Virus record (IMG/VR): IMGVR_UViG_3300042563_000350
Coordinates: 1-24,669 of that record
Direction: 5' to 3' (one strand)
DNA: 24,669 nucleotides
Source of the DNA: a virus
The notes beneath the pieces are model-generated. The model did no database searches. It was given only the letters and a program-made list of their open reading frames with translations, and was not told the origin of the DNA. Positions 10,158 through 19,591 of the stretch are shown piece after piece (position 1 is the stretch's first letter; each line of letters opens with the position of its first letter). The position numbers and the translations under genes were made by a program.

Positions 10158-11984
10158 ATGAAATCAGTTGAAGAAATAGTTGACCTCTACCGCCAGCGTG
10201 TTACTGCCCAAGGTCCTGTTCTCAGCCAAATGCGTCAGGTACGCCAACTCGCTAACGGTGATGTGGTTGTTCCACTAAACGAATTAGACCGCAACACTAA
10301 ATCTTCCGTTGCAAACCTACTGGTACAGGGTCTTGACCAGATGTCTATGCGTGTATCAAGCACCATGCCAGTGCCTTATTTCCCTGCTTTGCGTGAAGGT
10401 TCAGACCGTTCAATGCAGTTAGCCCGTGACCGTAAGCGTGCAATGCTTTCTATCTGGGACCAGAACCGCATGAACATGAAGATGCGTCGCCGTGCCCGCC
10501 ACTTACTTGCATACAGCAACTCACCTATCTACATCAAACCTAACTTTGATAAGCGAATCCCAGAGTGGCAGTTACGCAACCCGCTTGATACCTTCCCTGC
10601 GCCCGTTGCAGACATTGACAACCCAGTCCCAATGGATTGTATTTTTTCTTATAGCCGCACATACGCATGGTTAACCCAAAACTTTGGTCCAATGATTAAC
10701 GGCACACTGCGTGTAGGACAACCACAACCAGATGACATGTTCACCGTATTGGAATATGTATGTGAAACTGAAGTAGTTACCCTTGTTATGGGCTATGAAA
10801 AAGAGCGTGACCCTATCAGCGGTAGTGCCTACTTTGGTTCCCCGTCGGTAGAACTATCCCGTGTCAGCAACCGTACAGGTATGCCACTTGTTATTGTTCC
10901 TCAACGAATTACTCTTGACAAACCACACGGACAATTTGATGGTCTACTTGGTATGTACTACACCCGTGCCCGTTTGCAAGCCCTCACTGAAATCGCTATT
11001 GAGCGTGGCATCTTCCCAGATGAATACCTTGTTGCACGACCAGGAGAAAACCCAGAGATTATTCAAATCGCTGACGGTAAAACAGGGCAACTTGGTGTTG
11101 TCAAGGGTGGAGATATTCAAATACAACAGTCCAATCCTGGGTACAAAACAGACTCAGCACTAGACCGTTTAGAGCGTCAAGAGCGCCTTGAAGGTGCAAT
11201 CCCCGCAGAGTTCGGTGGAGAATCAGGAACCAACATCCGCACAGGTCGCCGTGGTGACAGCGTATTGGCAGCAACCGTGGACTTCCGTGTTCAAGAAGCC
11301 CAAGAAATCTTTGCATCATCCATGATTGAAGAAGATAAAATTGCTATCGCTATTGAAAAAGCCTATTGGGGTGCCAACGCTAAATCATTCTTTATGCCAG
11401 GTATGGGCGGTGGAATCAAAGATTACACACCAAACAAACTATGGGAAACAGACTTCCACTATGTTGCGTACTCTGCCGCTGGTTCAGATGTCAACAACCT
11501 TATTGTTGGTCTTGGTCAGCGTCTCGGTACAGGACTTATGTCTAAAGAATCAGCCCGTGAAGCAGACCCTCTCATCTCAGACCCAGAACTAGAGAAGGAC
11601 CGTCTCGTTGCTGAAGGTATTGAAGCCGCTTTGTTGTCTTCTATTCAGACACAAGCAGCAGACCCGAACGGTCCATACCAACCAGATGACCTTGCATACA
11701 TTGCTACACAGGTACAATCAAACAAGATGAGCCTTTCGCAAGCAATCATGGCTGCACAAAAACGAGCACAAGAACGACAGGCTGCACAAGCACCAGTTGG
11801 TGCACCAGAAACAATGCCAGGTTTATCAGCACCAGGCATGGGTATGGAACAACAGCCAATGGGTCCACCACCAGAAGGCATGGACGCAATGCTTGCACAA
11901 CTTGGAGGTGGCGGTGCAGCAGCATCAGCACAACCATCAAGCCCTGGCGGTGTATTAAGTCTCGCAAATAGTTTAGGAGGGTAA
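10158..11984 (+). CDS. Portal protein, 608 aa
   Basis: The portal forms the dodecameric ring through which DNA enters and leaves the capsid. Identification rests on position (directly after TerL), length and the layout: an N-terminal segment EIVDLYRQRVTAQG, a DVVVPLNELDRNTKSSVANL region, a long central alpha/beta wing region and a C-terminal region with Met/Pro/Gly/Ala-rich low complexity (about 540-608), typical of portals in environmental phages. A weak Shine-Dalgarno (aaagg) precedes ATG at 10158. The frame antisense to the C-terminal part also stays open, which is a composition effect. No protease or MuF domain is seen at its end. Confidence 0.9.
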   Translation: MKSVEEIVDLYRQRVTAQGPVLSQMRQVRQLANGDVVVPLNELDRNTKSSVANLLVQGLDQMSMRVSSTMPVPYFPALREGSDRSMQLARDRKRAMLSIWDQNRMNMKMRRRARHLLAYSNSPIYIKPNFDKRIPEWQLRNPLDTFPAPVADIDNPVPMDCIFSYSRTYAWLTQNFGPMINGTLRVGQPQPDDMFTVLEYVCETEVVTLVMGYEKERDPISGSAYFGSPSVELSRVSNRTGMPLVIVPQRITLDKPHGQFDGLLGMYYTRARLQALTEIAIERGIFPDEYLVARPGENPEIIQIADGKTGQLGVVKGGDIQIQQSNPGYKTDSALDRLERQERLEGAIPAEFGGESGTNIRTGRRGDSVLAATVDFRVQEAQEIFASSMIEEDKIAIAIEKAYWGANAKSFFMPGMGGGIKDYTPNKLWETDFHYVAYSAAGSDVNNLIVGLGQRLGTGLMSKESAREADPLISDPELEKDRLVAEGIEAALLSSIQTQAADPNGPYQPDDLAYIATQVQSNKMSLSQAIMAAQKRAQERQAAQAPVGAPETMPGLSAPGMGMEQQPMGPPPEGMDAMLAQLGGGGAAASAQPSSPGGVLSLANSLGG

Positions 11985-11990
11985 CCAACT

Positions 11991-12389
11991 ATGGCAAATG
12001 AATATCCGAACAGGTCAGACCTGCGTAATCCAGCAAAGAAAATTGCTAAGACCGCAGCAAAAGGACAACCATACGGGCAAGCAGGTGCACAAATGGCATC
12101 ACAATCAGCAGTCCCTATGGCTCCATCCCCGTCAGCAGTAGTGCCATCGGCACCGTCAGCGCCACCTATACAACCAGGTGGCTTAGGTGCGTTTAGCCGC
12201 CCAACAGAACGACCTGACGAACCTGTAACTGCGGGTGCATCTTTCGGTCCAGGTCCTACACCTGGCAGAGAGTTTGTTGTTCCTGTTGCTGGCGACGCTG
12301 TGTTGAATGAACTGCGTGGTTTGTACCAGGCTTTTCCTATACCTGAACTCGCAGACATGCTTGACTCGTATGTGCGAGAGGGATATTAA
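11991..12389 (+). CDS. Pro/Ala-rich small virion-region protein, 132 aa
   Basis: I do not recognise a family with certainty. The first 100 residues are low complexity and disordered (rich in Ala, Pro, Ser, Gln, Gly); the last 30 (AVLNELRGLYQAFPIPELADMLDSYVREGY) form a probable helix pair. Small genes of this shape often follow the portal in environmental phages. A strong Shine-Dalgarno (aggaggg) precedes ATG at 11991. A disordered chain with a C-terminal helical anchor suggests a virion or assembly factor that docks on a larger partner. Confidence 0.82.
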   Translation: MANEYPNRSDLRNPAKKIAKTAAKGQPYGQAGAQMASQSAVPMAPSPSAVVPSAPSAPPIQPGGLGAFSRPTERPDEPVTAGASFGPGPTPGREFVVPVAGDAVLNELRGLYQAFPIPELADMLDSYVREGY

Positions 12390-12391
12390 AT

Positions 12392-15300
12392 ATGGCTTTG
12401 TCGCCTTTTGACCCAGTTAACGAAAACCAATCAATAGCAAACGCAGTATATAACAGGGACCAAGTATCAAGCACCGCTAAATCTGCTGACCCTGTAGTTG
12501 CTAAACGCATTGCAGAGATATATAAAAAGTCTCCGTATATACCAGCAAACATTATTCTTGCTATGGCTAAACAAGGCATATCAGACGACGCTGTTAATGC
12601 CATATCTCCCGCTGCTGCAAAACAATCTCTTGAATCAAATGACCCTAATAAAAAGAAAAACAAATCTTGGTTTCAATCCAATGTGACAGACAACTTTAAA
12701 ACAGTTTCACGATGGTCATTTGCTGCGTTGCAGGCTGTACCAGACATGGCACAGAACCTTGCTGCAGAAGCGTTCTCACCTAACGACCCTGCTGGTATGG
12801 ATGGGTTCTTCAGGTCCACACAATTAGGGACAATGCTTGCTGCACAACAAGGTGCAACAATGGATGTAAAGAACGCCGACGGAACCATTACTAAAAAACC
12901 AATTGATGTGGGTGAAGGTTTCCTTATTGGTCAAGAAGCATTAAAAAACCAGGCTCAAAAAGCCCGTGAATTTCGTGGAGAAATAAATGGTCACGCATGG
13001 ACAGTAGGTCGTGGTGCTGCACAGATGGCATTTAAACCAGGTTCTAAACCATACAGTTTACTATCAGGGTTTGTTGACGCAGCATTTAACATCGCTACAG
13101 ACCCAACAACATATTTAGGTCCAGCCCTTAAAACAGCAAAAGCAAAAGGCGCTATCATCCCCGCACTTGTGGGCGAAGAAGCAATGTCTGCTGCAACAAA
13201 GATGGCTTACAAAGGTGCGGCTGGTTTGACAGCAGCAGAAACCGCAGCGTTTGATGCTTCTAAATTTGGTCAGTTCATTACTCAAGACCCACGAGCAGTA
13301 CGCCTCACAGAAAGACTTGCTGCTGTAGGTGCAGACACAACTAAAAGTATTGAACAAAAAACTTTAGACATCCTTGAAGAATTCAAAGACACTATTAGTC
13401 CTGAGATAGCAAAGAACTTTGCCGAAGCAGACGACATAGATAAAGTTAAAGGATTACTTGGTGAAGCCTCGGCACGCCTAGGTAAAGACCCTAACGAGGT
13501 CAGACTAACCACTGATATCCGTGACTTCAGCATGGCTAAAGGAAAATTTGGCACGGCTTTAGATGACACAACAGAACGCATCCCTTTGTTCCGCAACATT
13601 CGCAACAGTAAATGGTTTACAGAAATGCCAGCAGGCAGTGTAATCATTGGCGGTTCAGGGATGGACCGAACCAAAGCAGTCCGTACATATTCCAACTATC
13701 TAATTGGTGCTGGAATTAAAAAAGGTAGCGAAAAATACACGACAGTTATGGACGAAATCGTTAGGGCTTACAGTCTGACCGACCCTGCTGTAGCCCGTGA
13801 CGCAGTACAAGAAGCGTTCAATGGTGCTTTCACTACCGTCTTTAAAGAGTTCGGTAGAACAGAAGATGCTAACACTGTCCTTGCAAGAGTCATTGAAGCA
13901 TCACGAGAAGAACTAACAAGAGTTCGCACATACACTATTGATGAAGCAGGCATTGTTACTGACGGTGGTGCATTCCAAGCAATGCGGGCAGATATCCCCG
14001 ATGAAATTCTTGGGCAGTTCCGTCCTGACCAATGGGACAATTTGGTATTCCAAGGTCCAGGTTCTTTAGGTGAACTAGCAGATGAAATGTTTATTTTACC
14101 CGACTACCGTCAAGTTCGCCGTCTTGCTGGTTCAATGAAGTTTGCTACAACCAATAAGGCTGGTGACCAGCGTGGTCTTTTGACCCTTGCAGAGTTTGTT
14201 CAGAACGAAGTTTGGAAACCACTAACGCTTGCAACTGGTGGGTACCTCATGCGTAACTTGGCTGACTCGCAAGTGCGTATTGCCATGACTGGTCTTGATG
14301 GTATATTCAACCACCCTATTGATTACATTCGTTGGTCAATCAAGCGTGGTAAAGGATTTGCCGATGTGATGGGTGATGATTTTACCGCATCCGCCGACGA
14401 ACTTGCTGGTGCATGGGCTAAGGAACAACCAGAATATGTAGATGCCATGACATACGGCATCAATCAACACTATAAAGACACTGTTGCTGCCCAAGAAAGA
14501 AACCTTCTTACTGGCAACTGGAGTCCTGTTAACCGCACTACCGATGCTAAAGCGCACACAACTGGTTATGTAGATAACTTGCGCCTACTTAACTTTGACC
14601 CTATCAATGGGCAAATTGCTAAGTTCATGGCTGCTGGTGACACAGAAGCAGAAGCACTAACTAAAGTTGCGGATTGGCTTAAGTCCCCTGCTGCCACTCC
14701 ACAACGAAAAAAACTTATTGAGTATTTAAAGCAAGGGGTAAAAGTAGTAGACCCTAGTAGCCCCAACGATTATGGCTACATAAGATTCCCAGGTGAAATA
14801 TCAGACGAAACATTATCTGAATGGGTACATAAACTTTCCTCCACAAAAGTAAACACAATTGCTCGTGGAGATAATGAACTAACAATCATCGCTGCACACA
14901 ACAGAGTGCCAGTAACCATCGCAGATATGGACGGAACCTTTACTGCTGTACGCCCAGAGATTCTAGACACCCGTGACCTACGCCCAAGAGATTTTGTTTC
15001 AGGCGAAGGCGACATTGGTTCCATTATTAAACTTGATAACGGCAACGAAGGTGTTGTCTTAAGCAAGACAGGGACAGAACTTAAAGTACAAGAAGTACAT
15101 CCTGGTTCGGCATTTGCTGAAAGCGGTTTAGGTTCGTCATACTTGCGTACATTGATTGACCAAAAAGGTCTTGAAGGAAAACTTGCTGAAACAGTTAAGC
15201 GAGCAGAGCGTGGCATATCTGAAGGTCCATCATCTGCTGGTCAAAAAGCAATGGATGTTAAAAACCATTTCACAGATAAAATCTTTAAAGACCTGTTCGG

Positions 15301-17068
15301 TACTATCACACAGAAACTTGAACGCTCCCCAGTGTTCCGCCAGTTTTACTATCGTGAAGTAGCCAACAGCGCTGAACTTCTTGCCCCTGAAGAAGCACAA
15401 AAACTTCTTAATCGTATTGATGACATGGTTGAAGAACTTGGCATCAAGGCTGAAAACTATGTTGGCGATAAAAAGACTTTAAAGAAACTTAAAGAAATAG
15501 CAGCATCGTCTTCTGACGCAACTGGCACACTTGAAGAACTAGACAACTACGCCAAGGCTGTAGCATTGCGGTCTTCTAAAGAGGCTTTGTTTGACGCAAC
15601 AACGAGAAACAACCTTCAAGATGTTCTGCGCATTGTTGTCCCATTCGGTACAGCATGGACAGAAGTTCTTGGTTCATACGCCCGCATCGCTGTTGAAGAC
15701 CCTACCCGTATCCGTCGTGCCCAACTCATATTTGAAGGCGGACGCAAAGCAGACATGGGAATTGTTGGCGGTCAAGAAGGACAAGGTTTTTTCTATCAAG
15801 ACGCAACCACAGGCAAATACAGTTTTAACTTCCCAGGTTCAGGTTCTTTAATGAAACTTGCTACTGGTATTGATGCGCCACTACAGGCAAAGGTGACAGG
15901 TTTATCACTTGGATTCAACTTCAACCCAGGCGTAGGTCCAGTATTCCAAGACCTAGCCTCACGAATAATCCCAGACACACCAAAGACCGACTGGATAGTA
16001 AGCATACTCCTGCCTTACGGCAGAACAAAAGGCGTTCAGTTGATGCCTAGAATTTTGACCCAACTAGACCAAATTGTTCGTAGCGACACAATGAATCTTG
16101 AAACTGTATACGGTAATACATATATGGAAACGCTTCGTGTGTTGTCTTCATCTGGTGAATATGATTTAAACGACGAATCAGAAAAAAACAAATTAATGGC
16201 TGATGCTAAAAGTAAGGCTCGCATCATTACGGCTTTAAGAGCCTTGGGACAATTCATTGGACCGACAAGCCCGTCAGCAGAGTTTGGTGTTGAAACTAAG
16301 GCTGGCGACTTTTACGCCACCCAACTAATTAAAGAGTTTCAAAAACTACAATCAGAGAACTACGACACAGCCGTTAAAAGATTCCTTGAAATCCACGGCA
16401 ACGACGCACTGCTTTACCTGTCCAACAAAACCGAGTCAGTATCTGGTGGTTTAGAAGCCAGCGAACAGTTCGGTGACTGGGAACGAACCGACGGCAAAGA
16501 CATCATGGAAGCCTTCCCCGATGTCGCTGGATTCATGGCTGAAGGCGGAGATGATTTCTCCTTTGAAGTATGGTCACGCCAGTTACGCCAAGGCAAAAGA
16601 AAACGACTTACAGACCGTGAGATGATTGACGCTGCCCAATACAAGGCTGGTTCTGCCCAGTACCGTGAACTACGCAAACAACTTCCAGCCAACCCTTCAT
16701 CCCAGCAGTCTGCTTGGTTGCGGTCATGGCGTATTGAACTCAACAAGGAATATCCTGGTTTCCCTGTTGTGGCACAGTTCAACCCTGGAGAGTTCCCAGA
16801 CAAAATTGACAAACTTAACAAGATGCTTGAATCACCATCCTTGAAAGATAACGACATTGCTGATTCAACCAGGACATACCTTGAACGCCGTAAAGACGCA
16901 GTAGACCAGTATGTTCTGGCTGGTGGTGCCGAAGGTGGCTTTGCTACAGCCAACGCTGCTGCTCCTCTTCGTGAATGGTTGGCACAATGGGGTAGAAGTC
17001 TTGTTAATGAAACCCCAGAGTTCGCTAGAATCTATGACAGACTTCTTTCTTACGAGGTAGAGCAATAA
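12392..17068 (+). CDS. Giant virion-associated protein, 1558 aa
   Basis: At 4.7 kb this is the largest gene. It lies between portal and capsid genes, where large internal or ejected virion proteins occur in some podovirus-like phages; a tape measure would be expected after the capsid. I see no lysozyme, polymerase or protease motif. The chain is mostly helical. Regions that stand out: an N-terminal Pro/Ala-rich part, a hydrophobic-aromatic stretch LTLATGGYLMRNLADSQVRIA (about 610-630), a beta-rich insertion around 873-895 (GDIGSIIKLDNGNEGVVLSK) and an aromatic stretch VLRIVVPFGTAWTEVLGSYA (about 1077-1097). I recall similar aromatic boxes in giant proteins of Streptomyces and marine phages, without being able to name the family. 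Start: ATG at 12392, two bases after the previous stop, with gaggg upstream. A role in DNA ejection is inferred. Confidence 0.9.
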   Translation: MALSPFDPVNENQSIANAVYNRDQVSSTAKSADPVVAKRIAEIYKKSPYIPANIILAMAKQGISDDAVNAISPAAAKQSLESNDPNKKKNKSWFQSNVTDNFKTVSRWSFAALQAVPDMAQNLAAEAFSPNDPAGMDGFFRSTQLGTMLAAQQGATMDVKNADGTITKKPIDVGEGFLIGQEALKNQAQKAREFRGEINGHAWTVGRGAAQMAFKPGSKPYSLLSGFVDAAFNIATDPTTYLGPALKTAKAKGAIIPALVGEEAMSAATKMAYKGAAGLTAAETAAFDASKFGQFITQDPRAVRLTERLAAVGADTTKSIEQKTLDILEEFKDTISPEIAKNFAEADDIDKVKGLLGEASARLGKDPNEVRLTTDIRDFSMAKGKFGTALDDTTERIPLFRNIRNSKWFTEMPAGSVIIGGSGMDRTKAVRTYSNYLIGAGIKKGSEKYTTVMDEIVRAYSLTDPAVARDAVQEAFNGAFTTVFKEFGRTEDANTVLARVIEASREELTRVRTYTIDEAGIVTDGGAFQAMRADIPDEILGQFRPDQWDNLVFQGPGSLGELADEMFILPDYRQVRRLAGSMKFATTNKAGDQRGLLTLAEFVQNEVWKPLTLATGGYLMRNLADSQVRIAMTGLDGIFNHPIDYIRWSIKRGKGFADVMGDDFTASADELAGAWAKEQPEYVDAMTYGINQHYKDTVAAQERNLLTGNWSPVNRTTDAKAHTTGYVDNLRLLNFDPINGQIAKFMAAGDTEAEALTKVADWLKSPAATPQRKKLIEYLKQGVKVVDPSSPNDYGYIRFPGEISDETLSEWVHKLSSTKVNTIARGDNELTIIAAHNRVPVTIADMDGTFTAVRPEILDTRDLRPRDFVSGEGDIGSIIKLDNGNEGVVLSKTGTELKVQEVHPGSAFAESGLGSSYLRTLIDQKGLEGKLAETVKRAERGISEGPSSAGQKAMDVKNHFTDKIFKDLFGTITQKLERSPVFRQFYYREVANSAELLAPEEAQKLLNRIDDMVEELGIKAENYVGDKKTLKKLKEIAASSSDATGTLEELDNYAKAVALRSSKEALFDATTRNNLQDVLRIVVPFGTAWTEVLGSYARIAVEDPTRIRRAQLIFEGGRKADMGIVGGQEGQGFFYQDATTGKYSFNFPGSGSLMKLATGIDAPLQAKVTGLSLGFNFNPGVGPVFQDLASRIIPDTPKTDWIVSILLPYGRTKGVQLMPRILTQLDQIVRSDTMNLETVYGNTYMETLRVLSSSGEYDLNDESEKNKLMADAKSKARIITALRALGQFIGPTSPSAEFGVETKAGDFYATQLIKEFQKLQSENYDTAVKRFLEIHGNDALLYLSNKTESVSGGLEASEQFGDWERTDGKDIMEAFPDVAGFMAEGGDDFSFEVWSRQLRQGKRKRLTDREMIDAAQYKAGSAQYRELRKQLPANPSSQQSAWLRSWRIELNKEYPGFPVVAQFNPGEFPDKIDKLNKMLESPSLKDNDIADSTRTYLERRKDAVDQYVLAGGAEGGFATANAAAPLREWLAQWGRSLVNETPEFARIYDRLLSYEVEQ

Positions 17069-17069
17069 T

Positions 17070-17819
17070 ATGGCAGAGAACACAACAGACCCAAACGCAC
17101 AAAAACCATCCTTGACTGCACCGATGGCAGTCATGAGTAGTGGCGGGGGCAACAGTTTACTGCCAACCCAAAAACTTAACCCACGCCAAGCCACCAATGT
17201 TGCTGAAGGAATCGTTGTAGCAAAAGAGGACTATACCCCACAAGGGTATGTAGGTCAAAACCTTGTAGATAAAACTGGCACCATTTCCCGTGCACAGTAC
17301 GGCAACGAAGCCTATGCCCAACTTGCAGAATTTAAATCAGTTAAGGAACGACAAAACTTTCTTGAGCGTTTACGCCAAGTAGGTCTATACGGCAACAGTA
17401 AACCATCTCAAACTGGGTTTGAAAGCCGAGACCTTGGAGCCATGCAGGATGCTTTGAATTGGGCTAACTGGCGTGGCTACACAATTGATGTTGCTGCAAC
17501 CCTAATGGCTACAGAACTACCAAAGGTAGCAAACGGTGGCAACCGTATCCGCACTACACCCAAAGAAGATTTACGGGCTGTGTTTAAAAACGCTGCTGGT
17601 TCTATTCTAGGTCGTCAGTTGTCTGATAAAGAGATTGAAAAGTTTGTTAAGTCTTACAACCAAAAAGAAACCAACGAAGCAGGCGGTGGAGCATTTGCAC
17701 CTACTGCTTCTGTTGCTGCTGAACAGGCTGTCATGGGTGCTGCCCCCGCCGAAGCGCAAGCAATGGGTGCTTTGAGCCTGACAAACATTTTTGACAGCGT
17801 AATTAAAGGACTTGGCTAA
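17070..17819 (+). CDS. Putative virion protein, 249 aa
   Basis: No family recognised. The N-terminal third is low complexity, followed by a compact helical domain (GTISRAQYGNEAYAQLAEFKSVKERQNFLERLRQ) and a segment TPKEDLRAVFKNAAGSILGRQLSDKEIEKFVKSYNQKE (about 165-205), then an Ala/Gly-rich tail. The middle segment, a helix-rich unit with a G-R-x-L-S-D-x-E turn, is a kind of box I have seen in virion proteins between portal and capsid in marine phages. Its start lies one base after the previous stop with gaggtag upstream. Its stop shares one base with the next ATG (TAATG). Confidence 0.85.
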   Translation: MAENTTDPNAQKPSLTAPMAVMSSGGGNSLLPTQKLNPRQATNVAEGIVVAKEDYTPQGYVGQNLVDKTGTISRAQYGNEAYAQLAEFKSVKERQNFLERLRQVGLYGNSKPSQTGFESRDLGAMQDALNWANWRGYTIDVAATLMATELPKVANGGNRIRTTPKEDLRAVFKNAAGSILGRQLSDKEIEKFVKSYNQKETNEAGGGAFAPTASVAAEQAVMGAAPAEAQAMGALSLTNIFDSVIKGLG

Positions 17820-19591
17820 TGGCTGATTATATTCCAAACCCCAACTTTTACAAGAACCAAGTAAAAGAACAAGAGAAGTTTAAGAAGAAACTTGAAGGTG
17901 CTTCTTACGATACAAGCAAGCGTGGCTACACGGTTGATGGGAAGTTCTATACACAAGCACAACTTGATGCAGCGGTGAGTGCTGTAGCCCCAAAGATTGC
18001 TGCCATTAAAGAAGAAGAAAAAAGAGAAGGCAAGTACGGTCCTACTTACAGTAAGAACGCTAAACCAAACGCACAAGGTGTTGCATACCAAAAACTTTTA
18101 GATGTTGCAGAAAATATAGAAGTTAAAGATTACCAATCTTCTGTTGACAGTCTTGAAGCATGGAAAAAGGTAGAAGATTTTCTTTCTAAAAACAATGATG
18201 TTCGTGTCGTCCAAAATGTTGATGCGATTGTAAACAACGAACGAGGTAGAAGTGTCCGCCGTGCAATCCCAGCACTTATCAAAATTGGTGCAGATGCTCA
18301 TGGTCAAGCCGTTTCTGAAGCGGTATCTCTTGCTGAAAGTTACATAGAAAAAGGCGTTGTTGAAACAACCCGTGTCCAAACATACGGTGAGCCTGGTGCT
18401 GCTAATGCTGCTTACACAAACAAAACAGATATTCTTGATGAACCTGTTTTAACTGCACGACAAGCAGAAGTTGATGCTATTAAAAATCGTCAGGCTGTTC
18501 CAACTTCTGTTAAAAACATTGCTCGTAAACAACCAAGTAAAACAAAAACCATTGGTGTCACGCCAGCGGTAACTACCCCTGTTGGTTCTGCTGGTCAAAC
18601 GGTTTCTGAACCTAGCACTATGGGTGTTCGCCAGTTTGAAGAACAGTCAATGGCTGCTTACAATAAAGCCAACCCTAAAAAAGTTACTAGACCTAGTGGT
18701 GGTACTGGTGGTACTGGTGGTACTGCAGGCGGTGGCGGTGCAACTCCTAAAGTTAAAGTTGACTGGGAAGCCAAGTTCCGTGAAATGTTCCCAAGCGAAT
18801 CATGGATGCTTGACCTTGACCGCACTAAATACGCCGATGTATTTACATTGTTTCAAAAATCTATAGACGGTGAAGTTTACAAAACCCCAGAAGGTCTAGC
18901 CCGTTTCAAAGCGCAACTTGAAGGCACCTCGTTTGTTAAAGAACTTGCGTCCACCGATATGGTGCGTCAAGTTAAATCATTGGTTGGCGATATTTTTGAC
19001 TCAACACCAATGAACAGTTTTCTTACTAAAGCCATGAACATGGGTTGGAAAGACACAACGCTCAAGCAAGAGGTTTATAAAGAAGCGTTCCGTAAAGATG
19101 ACACTGGTGCTTATGTAAACCCTACGGCTATTAACCGTGCCAAGGTTTCAAACGATTACCTTACTGTCGCTAAAATTGGAACATCATATTTTAGTACGGT
19201 TGCAGACGAGACAATTCAGAGCGTCCTTACTGGTGGTCTGGCTCAACAAGACATTGAGCGTCAACAGCGTGAACTAGCCAAAACAAAATACAGCCACCTA
19301 TCTAACCTGTTAGAACAAGGTTTTACGATGCAACAACTGTCGTCTTCCTTTAGGGACCAGACAGCACGAATCCTAGAGAAAGACCCGAACTCTATTGACA
19401 TGAGTCAGGCTGACTATGAGCAGGCGTTTAACTTTGGTGAAGAGGGAAAGAAGCGCATGATGTCTACAGGTGAGTGGGAAATTAAACTACGCTCTGACCC
19501 ACGCTACAACTGGGGTTCTACAGAGAATGCCAAGGATGAGGCTCGTCGTCTTTCGGCTAGTATTTCTCAAGCATTTGGAAAGGTCATCTAA
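17819..19591 (+). CDS. Putative virion protein with Gly-Thr linker, 590 aa
   Basis: Two parts are joined by a flexible linker SGGTGGTGGTAGGGG (about residues 289-304). The N-terminal part has a Y-T-V-D-G-K-F-Y-T-Q-A-Q-L-D box near residues 40-53 and repeated helices. The C-terminal part starts KVKVDWEAKFREMFPSESW and ends WEIKLRSDPRYNWGSTENAK followed by a helix. A W-x-x-x-x-R-x-D-P-R-Y-x-W-x-x-T box is something I know from virion proteins of other environmental phages. The function is unknown; the tandem position with the 249- and 290-aa genes suggests that all three belong to one complex, for example an ejectosome or a connector. Start and stop overlap the neighbours by one base. Confidence 0.87.
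   Translation: MADYIPNPNFYKNQVKEQEKFKKKLEGASYDTSKRGYTVDGKFYTQAQLDAAVSAVAPKIAAIKEEEKREGKYGPTYSKNAKPNAQGVAYQKLLDVAENIEVKDYQSSVDSLEAWKKVEDFLSKNNDVRVVQNVDAIVNNERGRSVRRAIPALIKIGADAHGQAVSEAVSLAESYIEKGVVETTRVQTYGEPGAANAAYTNKTDILDEPVLTARQAEVDAIKNRQAVPTSVKNIARKQPSKTKTIGVTPAVTTPVGSAGQTVSEPSTMGVRQFEEQSMAAYNKANPKKVTRPSGGTGGTGGTAGGGGATPKVKVDWEAKFREMFPSESWMLDLDRTKYADVFTLFQKSIDGEVYKTPEGLARFKAQLEGTSFVKELASTDMVRQVKSLVGDIFDSTPMNSFLTKAMNMGWKDTTLKQEVYKEAFRKDDTGAYVNPTAINRAKVSNDYLTVAKIGTSYFSTVADETIQSVLTGGLAQQDIERQQRELAKTKYSHLSNLLEQGFTMQQLSSSFRDQTARILEKDPNSIDMSQADYEQAFNFGEEGKKRMMSTGEWEIKLRSDPRYNWGSTENAKDEARRLSASISQAFGKVI

Noticed and set aside
11645-12358. 237-residue open frame on the minus strand
   Set aside because: Antisense to the Ala/Pro-rich portal C-terminus and the 132-aa gene; composition (Cys/Ala/Pro-rich) is a reverse-complement artefact.
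18687-18740. Microsatellite of GGTGGTACT as a possible phase-variable tract
   Set aside because: The unit length is a multiple of three, so changes would only alter the Gly-Thr linker length, not the frame.
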